Assembly: GCA_963573315.1 (NCBI GenBank) | Contig: OY752140.1 | Span: forward strand, 372,001 to 436,000 | DNA: 64,000 bases | Direction: 5' to 3' | Origin: Entomortierella parvispora | Lineage: Eukaryota > Mortierellomycota > Mortierellomycetes > Mortierellales > Mortierellaceae | Shown: piece after piece, positions 1-9,450 of the stretch | How the letters are laid out: every line of letters begins with the position of its first letter | Position numbering within the stretch: position 1 is the stretch's first letter | Program-made: the position numbers and the translations under genes | Notes under the pieces: model-generated | What the model saw: only the letters and a program-made list of their open reading frames with translations | Database searches by the model: none | What the model was told of the DNA's origin: nothing

Positions 1-363
1 CCCACAAAGGCCCCAAAGCCCGCTCCCCCTGCCAAGACAAGTACACCCAAGCCCTCGGGACAGAGCTATACAGGCCGCGCAACCTGGTACTCGGATACGT
101 TTGGCCAGTGCGAGAAGCACTATTCCCAATCGGACATGATTGTCGCAGTGAACCAAGCTCAAATGGGCACCGGCACTTCTCTGTGCGGCAAAAAGATCCT
201 ATTGACCGAGAAGGGTTCCAATACCCAGGTGGTGGTCACGGTTGTTGACATGTGTCCTAGCAAATATTGCTCCAAGGGCGACCTTGACTTGAGTCAAGCT
301 GCGTTCAAGAAGTTTGCAGGTCTTGGGAAAGGTGTTCTCCAATTGACCTGGAGCTTTGTGTAA
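1..363 (+). CDS. RlpA/expansin-like double-psi beta-barrel protein, C-terminal part
   Basis: The reading frame is open from the first base and stops at 361-363, so the 5' end lies outside the window. The visible part starts with a Pro/Lys/Thr-rich linker (about residues 1-22) followed by a compact domain beginning GRATWYSD and containing VVDMCPSKYC and GDLDLSQAAF. These match the barwin/RlpA-like double-psi beta-barrel fold of expansins and related secreted fungal proteins, including the conserved Asp of the DMCP motif and several cysteines for disulfides. Such proteins are usually secreted or wall-associated and bind or loosen polysaccharide without clear hydrolysis. The missing N-terminus probably holds a signal peptide and more low-complexity linker; that is inference. 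A possible polyadenylation signal (AATAAA) lies near 616. Confidence 0.8.
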   Translation, partial: PTKAPKPAPPAKTSTPKPSGQSYTGRATWYSDTFGQCEKHYSQSDMIVAVNQAQMGTGTSLCGKKILLTEKGSNTQVVVTVVDMCPSKYCSKGDLDLSQAAFKKFAGLGKGVLQLTWSFV

Positions 364-1041
364 TGAAAAGGAGATCTTCCTTCCTGTCTCTCTTTCTCTC
401 TCTCCTCCCTTTCAAAAGTTCTTTTTGTTCTTTCTTCTCCTTCTTCAATCAAACTGTACCATTTCGCATTTTTGTTTATATCCCCCACTCTTCTACTACG
501 ATCTGTACTTTTGTACTTTCTACTCTCGTTTCTGTTTTGTAAAATACACCGTCCCTCTCCCCCATATACCACTTTGATCATTGTTTGTTTCTTTCTCTTT
601 CAAAGATCCAGCCTGAATAAATAGACAAGATCTTGCTCTTCTACTCTTGTTCAAATCAAAAGACAAAGAAAAGGAGTGTTCTTGACCTGTCTGCTCTCAG
701 AATGGGATCCAACGAATGTGCATATGTGAGGGAATCGCGTCCCTGACGCGTGTTGTGGATGCAAGTTGCATGACTCAATCGGGACAGTCACACAGCATTT
801 CTTTGGTAAGAGGGAGGAAGGGTCTGACTCTTGCTTGCCCTGTCTTTTTTTCTTTTTGCATCCAAACACGCATTCTCTCAACGATCACTTTCGTCAACCC
901 CCCCTTGTTCAGGACAGGAAGACAACACAGGCATACAGGAACAACCCTCGTTGCCAACTCATTCGCTCTCATTCCACCTCAACTCTCGGAGAATACTTTT
1001 TTATTTCTTTAAAGTTCATGCAGACTGGACAGAAAGCAATC
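364..1041. other. 3' end of RlpA-like gene and TYR1 upstream region
   Basis: No gene seen. A pyrimidine-rich 3' untranslated stretch (365-600) is followed by the TYR1 upstream region, which becomes T/C-rich just before its start codon. Short open frames here lack codon structure or recognisable motifs. Confidence 0.5.
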
Positions 1042-3099
1042 ATGGCAGAGGAACGAATCGTCGAAATGGAGACGGTCCAGTTGGGCATCATTGGCATGGG
1101 TGACATGGGAAAGCTCTATGCCCGCACATTCTCTGCTGCTGGATGGAAACAGTAAGGGATAGACAATAACTCTTGAATACAGTACACATGATAGAGAGGA
1201 GAGGAAAAGGTGATTGAAACTCATTTGAGCTTTTCCTACTTTCTCTTACAGCGTCAATGTCTGCGACATGCCCAGCAAGTACGAACAGCTGCGCCAAGAG
1301 TTTGAAGGCACAGGAGTTACTGTCATGAAGGATGGGCACTCTGTTTCACGTCAGAGCGACTGGATCTTGTACTCTGTTCCTGCAGAGTTTATTGACTCTG
1401 TCGTCGCCACCTATGGTCCATGTAAGTCCAGAAACAGACGACACCTCGCCCTCTAGATGACAGAGGCGACAGAGATGACTTGGAGCCATATACGGCATTC
1501 AAGAGAAAGACGACAGGAAGAAACTGACCCATAGGAATGATTTGCCTTCCTTTTTCGTCATTTCTCACCGTTTAGCTACCAAAATCGGAGCCATCGTTGC
1601 AGGCCAAACTTCTGTAAAGGCACCCGAGATTGCAGCCTTCGAGAAACACTTACCCGACGACGTTTATATCATTACCTGCCATTCCATGCATGGACCTACC
1701 GTCCCATCCAAGGGACAGCCTTTGGTTATTATCAACCACAGAGGCACAGAAAAAGCTTTGGGCCTTGTCGAGAGAATTTTGAGCTGTTTTCAGAGCGAGA
1801 TTGCACATTTGTCGTATAAGGAGCATGACCGGATCACGGCTGATACCCAGGCAGTTACACACATGGCCTTCTTGAGCATGGGAACGACATGGAAGCACCA
1901 GGATAGTTTTCCCGTAAGATGTTTGTTCTGTAGCGGAAGAAGTCTGGATACCAGAGAAACGAATGCTGATTGGCTTCTCGCCTTTCTTTTTACATTAGTG
2001 GTTCGACCCAACCTATACAGGAGGCATCGAAAATGTCAAAGTTAATATGACCATGCGGATCCTTTCCAACAAATGGCACGGTAAGGCTCTTGCGGAACAA
2101 ATAGGATCATGGGCAGAAAAGGTCCATTTGCATCTGATTCTCACCTACGGCCCTTTCTGTAATAGTCTACGCTGGATTGGCGATTTTGAACCCTTCTGCG
2201 AAAGCCCAAGTCCGACAATACTCTCTTTCAGTAGCCGCTCTGTTCAAGCTCATGATCCAGGAGAAGGAGGAAGAGTTTGTCTCGCGTATTCGGGCTGTAA
2301 GAGAAACAGAGTCAACGTGTTTATTATTCGCCAGTGGACATTGTGTTCACTCCTTTGACCATGTCGTAGGACGATGAGTCCTGTCAAACTCTAACAAGGC
2401 CTTGGTTTTCATCTTTGACTCTACCATATTCATAGGCTGGCAAGTTTGTGTTTGGCAACAGGGGCAACAGGGAACAGATTCTCTTGTCCGATGACTTGCT
2501 GGATCAGTTCTCACTGGGAAGTGTTCCCAAGGATAAGCGCAAGCCCAATTCTCATCTTTCGCTTTTGGCCATGGTGGACTGCTGGTACCAGCTCAAGATG
2601 AACCCTTACTCGCACATGGTCTGCCAGACTCCTTTGTTCCGTTTCTGGCTGTAAGTCACTTCAACTATGCACTTGCTTGTAGTTTGCCCACAGGGCACAT
2701 TAGAAACGATACCCGACTTTGTATCTATTGTGAAACTGACTTTTCCGTCTCTCCTTTTTGAACAGTGGTATTTCCGAGTATCTTTTCCTTAACGATGATT
2801 ACCTTCAAGACGCCATACAGGCGGCACTGTACTGCAAGGAGATTCGAGAGGACGACATGGAGTTCATGATGTCGGCTCGGGGCTGGCAAGAGTGTATCGC
2901 CTTGGGTAACATGGAGGGATACCGGGTCCGGTTTGAGGACACGGCCCAATTCTTCCAAAATCGATTCGGAGAGGCAGCCGTTATTGGCAAGCAAATGATT
3001 GAGATGATTACAAGAAAGACAACCGCTGCACCTGGAGCGACCCAGGTCCCAGTTTCAGGGTTCACTCCAGAGGCAACCGCACAGCCCCCGACTTTTTAA
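1042..3099 (+). CDS. TYR1: Prephenate dehydrogenase (NADP+)
   Basis: Oxidatively decarboxylates prephenate to 4-hydroxyphenylpyruvate in tyrosine biosynthesis, in the cytosol. Seven exons can be joined in frame: 1042-1151, 1252-1421, 1576-1913, 1999-2080, 2166-2296, 2436-2650 and 2766-3099, all with GT-AG introns, giving 459 aa (yeast Tyr1 is about 450). The N-terminus carries the Rossmann motif GIIGMGDMGKLYA. Further Tyr1 hallmarks are SRQSDWILYSV, GQTSVKAPEIAAFEK, ITCHSMHGP, EHDRITADTQAVTHMAFLSMG, SNKWHVYAGLAILNPSA and NSHLSLLAMVD. ATG 1042 is preferred because the preceding in-frame ATG (1018) adds only eight residues with no homology. It lies between the RlpA-like and stomatin genes on the same strand with separate promoters; no operon-like linkage is implied. 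Confidence 0.95.
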
Positions 3100-3667
3100 A
3101 AAAAGGAGGGGAGTGACCTCTTGATAGTGGAGAGTCGCAATAAACAAAAAGAATGGCTATTACCAGCTCTGGGAATGAAGGTTGTAGTCTAGAAAGCAAG
3201 AGGGGGCCGCTTTGTCTGACCGTGAGGATCGAAGAAAGAAACTTTAGGAAGATGTAGCACAAGAATGAAAGGAAGGGGTGTGACATGGAGAGAGGGAGCG
3301 AGGCAAGGGCGAACGAGAGTCGACAGGACTGAGACGGGGCACGGTGATGATATTCTGCCCGTCTACTGCAGTTTACGCGCAAGGCCACAGAGGGAGGGGG
3401 AAAAAGCGCGCAAAGTCGACTTTCGACTGGGTTGTAGCCTCGTGCGCCCAACCCAATGAAGGTCGTGAGAGCAAATTGAGACGGCCGGGCCAATATAAGG
3501 AGGTGGGGAGGAGCGCTGACCGTGGCCGTTGAACTGTTTGTTTGCCTCTCTTTTCTCTCCCATCACCAGCTTCTGCTTCCATTTGCACCCTTTCCCCCAT
3601 TCCATTTTCCATTCATCCGATCGTCTCCCAAACCGAGTTCCTTCTTGGTTTTATTTCACTTTGATAT
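3100..3667 (+). promoter_or_regulatory. TYR1 3' end and stomatin promoter region
   Basis: No gene seen. A TATA-like AATATAAGG lies near 3491, followed by a pyrimidine-rich stretch (3535-3660) typical of a fungal 5' leader. The stomatin ATG is at 3668. Confidence 0.45.
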
Positions 3668-5341
3668 ATGAGCTCTAGAAGTCGAAGCCGCACCCGTTCA
3701 GACGATTTCAATATGGACACCATTCAATCCACCCCCAACGCCCCTATCACCACCCAACCTATCGGTCGTACTCTGCAGACCTCTATGGCCCAGCAGTTTG
3801 GCACCGATGAGGGCGACCACGGTACATATCGACCTCCTCTACCCTCCTTTTCCTACTCTCTCTTGCCCAAAACATACCTCCCGCTTGGTCTATCCCAATC
3901 GTTTCTTCCCACCCCAACACACTTCTCGCACTCTGTCACTGACTATTCTTTCGACCTTACCCCACCTTCCAACTGTTCACAGGCGCGTATGGAGCAGCAA
4001 TGACCTCTATTGGATCATGCGTCGGCTTCTGTGGCAGCGTAAGTTTTTGAGAAAGGCACCAACTGTGTTGTTTTACCCTGTTGGTGGAACAAGGTTCTTG
4101 CAGAACAAATCCTAACGCTTGTTCAATTCGCACGACTTTAGATACCTCTTTGCTTCTGCTTCCCGAACCCGTAATGTGGACAGACGACAGCTTGTTGAAC
4201 ATGCTGATAGGTTGATGCCCGCAAGGTTCCTTTCTTTTGCTAATACAAAAGTGGTCTGGTGTCTGTACTAATAGATACAAGTCGGTCGCGCAAGGCTACG
4301 TGGGCCTGGTGTCAAAGTTTGGCAAATTCTACAAGATTGTGGGTATGTATTCCTTTTCCCCCCTTTTCTTTTCCTCCCCTTGTTTTCCTTGTCTAGTGCT
4401 AGTAGTGTTGGTTGACTGTCTCTTGTCTTCTAACATCTGCTTCCCAATTGTCGCTCTGTGTAGATCCTGGTCTGACAAAGATCAACCCTCTGACTGAAAA
4501 GTTGGTGAAGGTTGACATCAAGGTAACTTTTGCTCCGTCCGTTGTTGTTGTGGGTCCCTTTTTCCCTTCTACTATCCGTTTTACTGACGACCACCTTTCT
4601 GTTTTCCTTTTCCTTCATTGTAGATTCAATTGGCTGATATCCCTCAACAGGTTATCATGACCAAGGACAATGTCAATGTCTCCATCGACTCTATTCTGTT
4701 CTTCCACATCGTCAATCCTCAGCAGTCTGTCTTTGGTGTCTCTGATGTCAGAGGTGCCCTTATTGAGAGGTAATAGAAAGTGAAGAGGAACGAACGTCGA
4801 CAGAATCGGTCCGAAATGAAAAGGAAAGGATGGACAAAACTAACCTTCCCGCCCATTTTCTACCCACCTCCTCCTCCTCCATGTCACAAGAACTCAAACA
4901 ACCCTCCGTCATATCTTGGGTATGCGTGTTCTTCAAGAGTTGATTGAGAACCGTGAGGCAATCGGTGAAGAGATCCAAGAGGTGATTGCAGGTCCCGCCC
5001 AGGCTTGGGGTGTCAAGGTAGAGTCTGTGCTCATCAAGGACATTTCCTTCTCCAAGGAATTGCAAGAGTCCCTGTCCTCGGCCGCTCAGGCCAAGCGTAT
5101 CGCAGAGGCCAAGGTCATTGGCGCTCAGGCTGAGGTTGACAGTGCGAAATTGATGCGTGCCGCCGCCGATATCTTGAACACACCCGCGGCCATGCAGATT
5201 CGTTACTTGGAAACCATGACCAACATGTCCAAGGGAAGCAATACCCGTGTCATTTTCATGCCCACACAGACTAGTGGAAACGATGGTGGCATGAGCGCTG
5301 CTGTCCAGGCGAACCAGTGGCAACAGCTTGCAAACCAGTAG
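3668..5341 (+). CDS. Stomatin/SPFH-domain membrane protein
   Basis: Band-7 (SPFH) proteins form oligomeric rings at membranes and organise microdomains. Seven exons join in frame: 3668-3821, 3983-4038, 4142-4170, 4275-4342, 4464-4522, 4624-4769 and 4891-5341, giving 320 aa, the normal stomatin size. Residues about 50-80 hold a short Gly/Cys/Phe-rich hydrophobic segment (CVGFCGS, CFCFPNPYK) resembling the membrane hairpin and palmitoylation region. The SPFH domain follows: GLVSKFGKFYKIVDPG, KINPLTEKLVKVDIK, VIMTKDNVNVSIDS, ALIERTQTTLRHILG, and the helix rich in A/E/K (AKRIAEAKVIGAQAEVDSAK). ATG 3713 is an alternative start 15 codons in. Paralogues (stomatin, slipin) cannot be separated here; a plasma-membrane or mitochondrial location is not decided by the sequence. 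Confidence 0.9.
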
Positions 5342-6012
5342 TCTGTCAGGGACATGAAAAAGTTTGTCCTGTGGATATGTATGTAGCGTTTCTAGTTCTT
5401 TTTAATAATATATTCCCGTTCACCAACAAAGAGATGCGTGCTAGAAGGGTGGTGGTTCAGATTGTCTTTGATAGGCTCCCGTCATGGCTGCAGAGGTCCC
5501 AAGGACCTTTTCCGATGTGGCGGGAAAGATGTTGCCAACTTGCCGCCAGCCGCCAATTCAAAATAATCACGTGCAGTATGAATTGGAGTCGCAAATACTG
5601 CAATGATCGAATCTCATATAAAATTTTTCCCCGTCTTTGTTTTTGGTTGATCTCTCTCTTTCCCCCTCCCTCCTTCTCCCTACTCCCCTTCCACATTCAC
5701 CTTTCCTGATCAGTTCTTGGTCTTCATTCCAAACCGAGTGTGCACTCTGAGTGTATCCAAAGGGGTCTCAATTGGATGAACTGCTTCCTTTAATCAAAGA
5801 CAGCTCTCTCTGAGAGCTCGAGGTTCAGTTGCAGTTCATTCTTTTGAATCTCGAACAAAGTGCTGACGCGGTGAAGAATGATTATCAGGAGCAATTGGGT
5901 TGGGCAGGCCCTCTCCCCTCTGAATCCCACAAGGTAACGATCTACTTTTCAAACTTTTTCTTTTTCATTCCACCTCCTACCCTCCTTTTCGCAAAGAAAA
6001 AAAAAAAGAGTT

Positions 6013-6093
6013 CCTCTGCTGATGATGTTTCGATATTTCACGTCTAAACAATAATGTTGATTTAACATCGTGCCTTCCTTGATCTGAAGCAAT
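6013..6093 (+). ncRNA. C/D-box snoRNA candidate, 18S rRNA guide
   Basis: C box TGATGAT at 6020-6026 and D box CTGA at 6084-6087, with a C'-like TGTTGAT near 6055. Directly upstream of the D box, TGCCTTCCTTG (6071-6081) is the exact complement of the conserved 18S rRNA stretch CAAGGAAGGCA as I recall it. By the D-box-plus-five rule the target is an A in CCAAGG, close to but not identical with the sites of U14 and the A420/A468 guides. The terminal stem is weak (TGC/GCA, 3 bp) and the C box lacks the leading purine. It lies inside candidate intron 5934-6210. Confidence 0.5.
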
Positions 6094-6354
6094 CAACTCT
6101 TTCCTCTTTCTTTGACGGATTCCCTCCCCATTGCTTTTGAATGGTCAAAAATGACAAAAAGTGAACCTGACAATTAACAAACCCCTTTGTTTCTTTCTCT
6201 TGTTCTTCAGAATCGCACCTCTTTAGTATCTTTCATCAACTCTGGTATCTTTTCTCTTGCGAGTCAAGGATTTGAATAAAAAGGTAATACAGAGATACCT
6301 TGACAGCTGTCTTTTCCCTCCCAATAAATGGATTCAAAAAAAAAACATTTCTCC

Positions 6355-6443
6355 TGCCACTGATGATACGCGATTCTGCAATTCTTACTCCAATGTTGGG
6401 GAAGGATGACAAAAAAATCACATACACTATTTCTTCTGAGGCA
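6355..6443 (+). ncRNA. C/D-box snoRNA candidate, target unknown
   Basis: C box TGATGAT (6361-6367) and D box CTGA (6436-6439) are bracketed by a near-abutting terminal stem TGCC (6355-6358) / GGCA (6440-6443). An internal D'-like CTGC near 6375 and a C'-like GGATGACA near 6404-6411 complete the usual C-D'-C'-D order; spacing is about 89 nt. It lies inside candidate intron 6284-6529. I could not match either guide region to rRNA from memory. Confidence 0.45.
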
Positions 6444-6562
6444 CCTCTTTACCAACCCATTGAGGAATACACGTGCAAGAAAACAATGAATGAAATTTGT
6501 AAACTGACTTGTTGCTTCTTGCCATATAGGTAATTCTCTTGGATGTTAACTTTGTAGACTAT

Positions 6563-6568
6563 AATAAA
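6563..6568 (+). terminator. AATAAA polyadenylation signal of the host transcript
   Basis: AATAAA followed by a U-rich stretch, about 35 nt after the last candidate acceptor. It fits the + strand transcript above; the convergent OPY2-like gene stops at 6722. Confidence 0.4.
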
Positions 6569-6721
6569 AACACTTTTTTCTCGCCTTCCAACCAATTGTT
6601 TCAAAAATTCCAATGTCCATTTTGCATTTCATGAGTGTGAATGTGTGAGAAAGAGAAGGTGTGTATGTATTGGTGTATATATGGTACAGATATAGTTGGG
6701 GGAAAAAAAATGAAAAAAATC

Positions 6722-8534
6722 CTACAGATTGGAAGCCTTGGAATCTCGATGACCATCCCAAAAGATCATAATCTCCTCGCCATCGCCTCGAGTCGACGAC
6801 CGAGAGTCCGAAGCCGTCGAGAACGTAGAGTCTCGCATTCCTGTCGATCCAGGAGAAGTCCACGGTCGCAAATTGGCACTCATCATTTCAGAGATGGGTG
6901 AAGATATGAGATCGTCTCCTGCAAGCGAAATAGCCATTGATGTAAAGACTGGTTCCGGTCCTTCCACCATGGTCGAAGATGCAGAGTATTCCGAGGCCGA
7001 GAGGAATGGATTGGAGGATCGATTACTGGTCGTAGACTTTGGCGTTGAAGGTCCAAAAGAAATCAGCTCTGCTTCTGTCATGAAGGGATTGTCAAGATCC
7101 TTGTCTGGTCGTGATTGCCTCCTAGTGGTCGCAACATGCCTTGCTGTCGTTTCTTTGTCGCTACCGCTGGCATTGTCCTGATCTGAATCCGATACAACAT
7201 TGCTCTCTCCAAGGGGTGAGCGAACCCTCTCTCGTTGTCGAGTCTTTCCACCTGCAGAAGCCGCCTCCAGCCGCCGTTGTGACTTTGACCGTTTGACAGA
7301 ATTAGAGCTGTGAAGTGAGTTGGATCGTTGAATGAGGTCTGACTGTGTTTGCTTGAGGTTGTTGAGCTTCATGACCTGAGCAGTGGCCTTGGTGGTGACA
7401 CCCATGACCACAGCTTCATCCAAGATGGCAGAGTCGTGTTTTTTACGGTCTTCATCCTTCAGAGACGAGAACGGTGACTTTGAGGCTGTGATAAAGAGAT
7501 CATTGGTGGAGAATGAATGTAAGCATGCAATTCGTGTTCTTCGGGTGCCCGGTTCGTAAAGAAACAAACTATTAAACCTGCCTTGTGGGCGCGGTGAATC
7601 CTCTGGGAGAACCAACGAGCTTTCGCCGATCATGCTTGGAATGTAGGCAATACGAATAACATCCTTATGGCCCTCCAGTTCGCTTCCAGTGGACTAGTGA
7701 CAAGTAAATAAAAGCAAAAAGGAACAGAGAGGGTCAGGTACCAGTCCGGACCTGAATGGCTGTGTTTCCGAGAAAACGCGACTTGGGTCCCTCCAGTGTC
7801 CAAGTTCTCCTGAAATTGAAATTGAGGGTGTGGTTGCGTGCTGGTCAGTCTTCTCTCTTCACGTCCTGTCCTGAACACTTCTTGACCCATGCACCCCCGC
7901 CCCGCCAAAAAGACAAAAGGTCTTCATTTTGCTTTGGCTAGGCCTGGGCGAACTATGGCCGGGGGGTATATTTTTAGCGCCCTCAATTTCAAACAATTTC
8001 GTCCGTTGGATTGGTCCAGGGACAGCGAGCAACGGCCTTGCTTGCAGTCCAAGCGTCCAGGGCGTCGACCTGGCAATCCAATGTGGTCGAGTGTGTCTTT
8101 GTTTCGGGTTCCTTCTTTTCTTCAATTACATGTTCCATGCTTACCCCATGCCATCGCTTGGAGAACGACTCGAGGTAGTCATCCTGGTCCAACATGACGC
8201 TCGAGCTATGGATCATTCGAAGTCGTTGCCTCCGTCGGCGTCGGACGATAAAGACGACGAGAGCGCCAATGACCACCAATCCTACTACGGCACCCACAAC
8301 AGGCCCCACAATCGACTTTGAGGATGAGGGCGAGGTTGGGTCGGTGCCATTGCCTGCGGCCGGGTCAGCGTCCTCTTTGATGCAGCTGGAAACAGGACAC
8401 TGGCCTAGTCCGCTGATAACAGTCTGCATGCACATGTAGCCAGATGCACAGGCGGGTGCGCATGTGTGAGAGCTTGATGGACATGTGACAGGCGACGCCT
8501 GGGCTGGGGGGCTGGAGGGTGATGGAGTAGCCAT
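6722..8534 (-). CDS. OPY2: Opy2-like single-pass membrane anchor protein
   Basis: Yeast Opy2 tethers Ste50 at the plasma membrane in the HOG osmosensing pathway. Exons on the minus strand: 8145-8534, 7742-7809 and 6722-7682 (472 aa in frame; the acceptor of the last exon is less certain, with 7693 an alternative boundary). Residues about 16-55 form a Cys-rich ectodomain (CPSSSHTCAPACASGYMC, CPVSSC), as in the Opy2 N-terminal family. One transmembrane helix (IVGPVVGAVVGLVVIGALVVF) is followed by a stop-transfer run RRRRRQRLR. The cytoplasmic tail has VIRIAYIPSMI, resembling the conserved AYIP motif of fungal Opy2, and a Ser/Thr-rich low-complexity C-terminus. There is no signal peptide, consistent with a signal-anchor topology. 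The symbol is by family resemblance; the Ste50-binding segment was not identified. Confidence 0.65.
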
Positions 8535-9450
8535 GGCTGGTTATGTGTTTCGGAAGGGGTCGTTACAAAGGGTTGGTAGGGAGGCAGTAGGGATGGGGAG
8601 AGGAAGAGGAGGAGGAGGGAGAAGGAAAGTGTATGGAATGTGGGCCTAGGGATGGGTCATTCAGGGATGACGAGGAATGAGGGGCGGACGGAAGGAAAGG
8701 AGGGAATGAGGGAGGGAATGAGATGGGTGGAAGTGTGAAGTAAACGAAGGAGAAAGAGAAAGAAGAGAGCAGGCGCACAGCACGCATGCATGGACGGATA
8801 GAAACACAGGGGGCGCACATGGAGCACAATCAAAGAAGTGGACCGGGGACTGAACCGGGCAGGGGTGGACTAGGGCTGGACTGGGCTGGACTGGTGACTG
8901 GTGCAGTGCAAATGCAAATGCAAATGGCAATTGCAGTTCTCTCTTTTTTCTCTCTCTTCTTTGCTTTGTTCCCCCCCTTCCTTCCTTTGCATTGCACCGT
9001 GCAATGCGTGGTATTGCTTTGCTAGCCAGTGACTGTAGCCAGGGAGCAAGGGTGCGGTCTCTTCTCTCTCACCTCTCTCTCTCCTTTATTGGCGATGATG
9101 TGGACACGACTGTGCGCGTCCTCCCAGTCGCAGTCGATGGTCCCTCCCTCCCATTCACTTGTTCTCTTGTTCTCGCTCGCTCTTGGCATCAGCGCAACAA
9201 CAACAACAGCAACAATCACTCCACCCATGTTCCACGTAGCCGCTTTGTTTCTTTGTTTCCTTTTCCTCCTTTCCTTCTTTCTTTCTTCCGTCTCTTCCTT
9301 TCGATTCTCTCTCTCGCTCTCTCTCCATCTCATCTCTTTCCTCCTTCCTCACCCCCTTCCTTCCTTCTCACTCCCTTTCATTTCTCTCTTGACCAGACAA
9401 ACAGACAGATATAAACACAATCACTCACCTTCTTCCGCCGCGCTCGCTCC
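8535..9450. promoter_or_regulatory. Divergent promoter region, GA- and CT-rich tracts
   Basis: No gene seen. The region upstream of the OPY2-like gene is GA-rich on the + strand (8560-8780), and that before the next gene is CT-rich (9200-9400), so both genes have pyrimidine-rich leaders. Short tracts such as CTGGACTGGGCTGGACTGG (8877-8895) and ATGCAAATGCAAATG (8910-8924) are simple tandem repeats. Confidence 0.45.

Larger units (their letters stand above)
5640..6580 (+). ncRNA. Probable spliced non-coding snoRNA host transcript
   Basis: A stretch with Pol II gene features but no convincing protein. A TATA-like CATATAAAA is at about 5614-5622, a strongly pyrimidine-rich start region at 5650-5705 (reminiscent of TOP-type leaders of snoRNA hosts), two candidate GT-AG introns (5934-6210 and 6284-6529) and AATAAA at 6563. 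The candidate exons 5700-5933, 6211-6283 and 6530-6580 carry no conserved open frame. Each intron holds one C/D-box-like element (6013-6093 and 6355-6443). One snoRNA per intron in an otherwise non-coding spliced RNA is the known layout of snoRNA host genes. The transcript ends are inferred; a short coding gene in exon 1 (an ATG at 5829 opens 72 codons into the intron) cannot be excluded. Confidence 0.45.
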
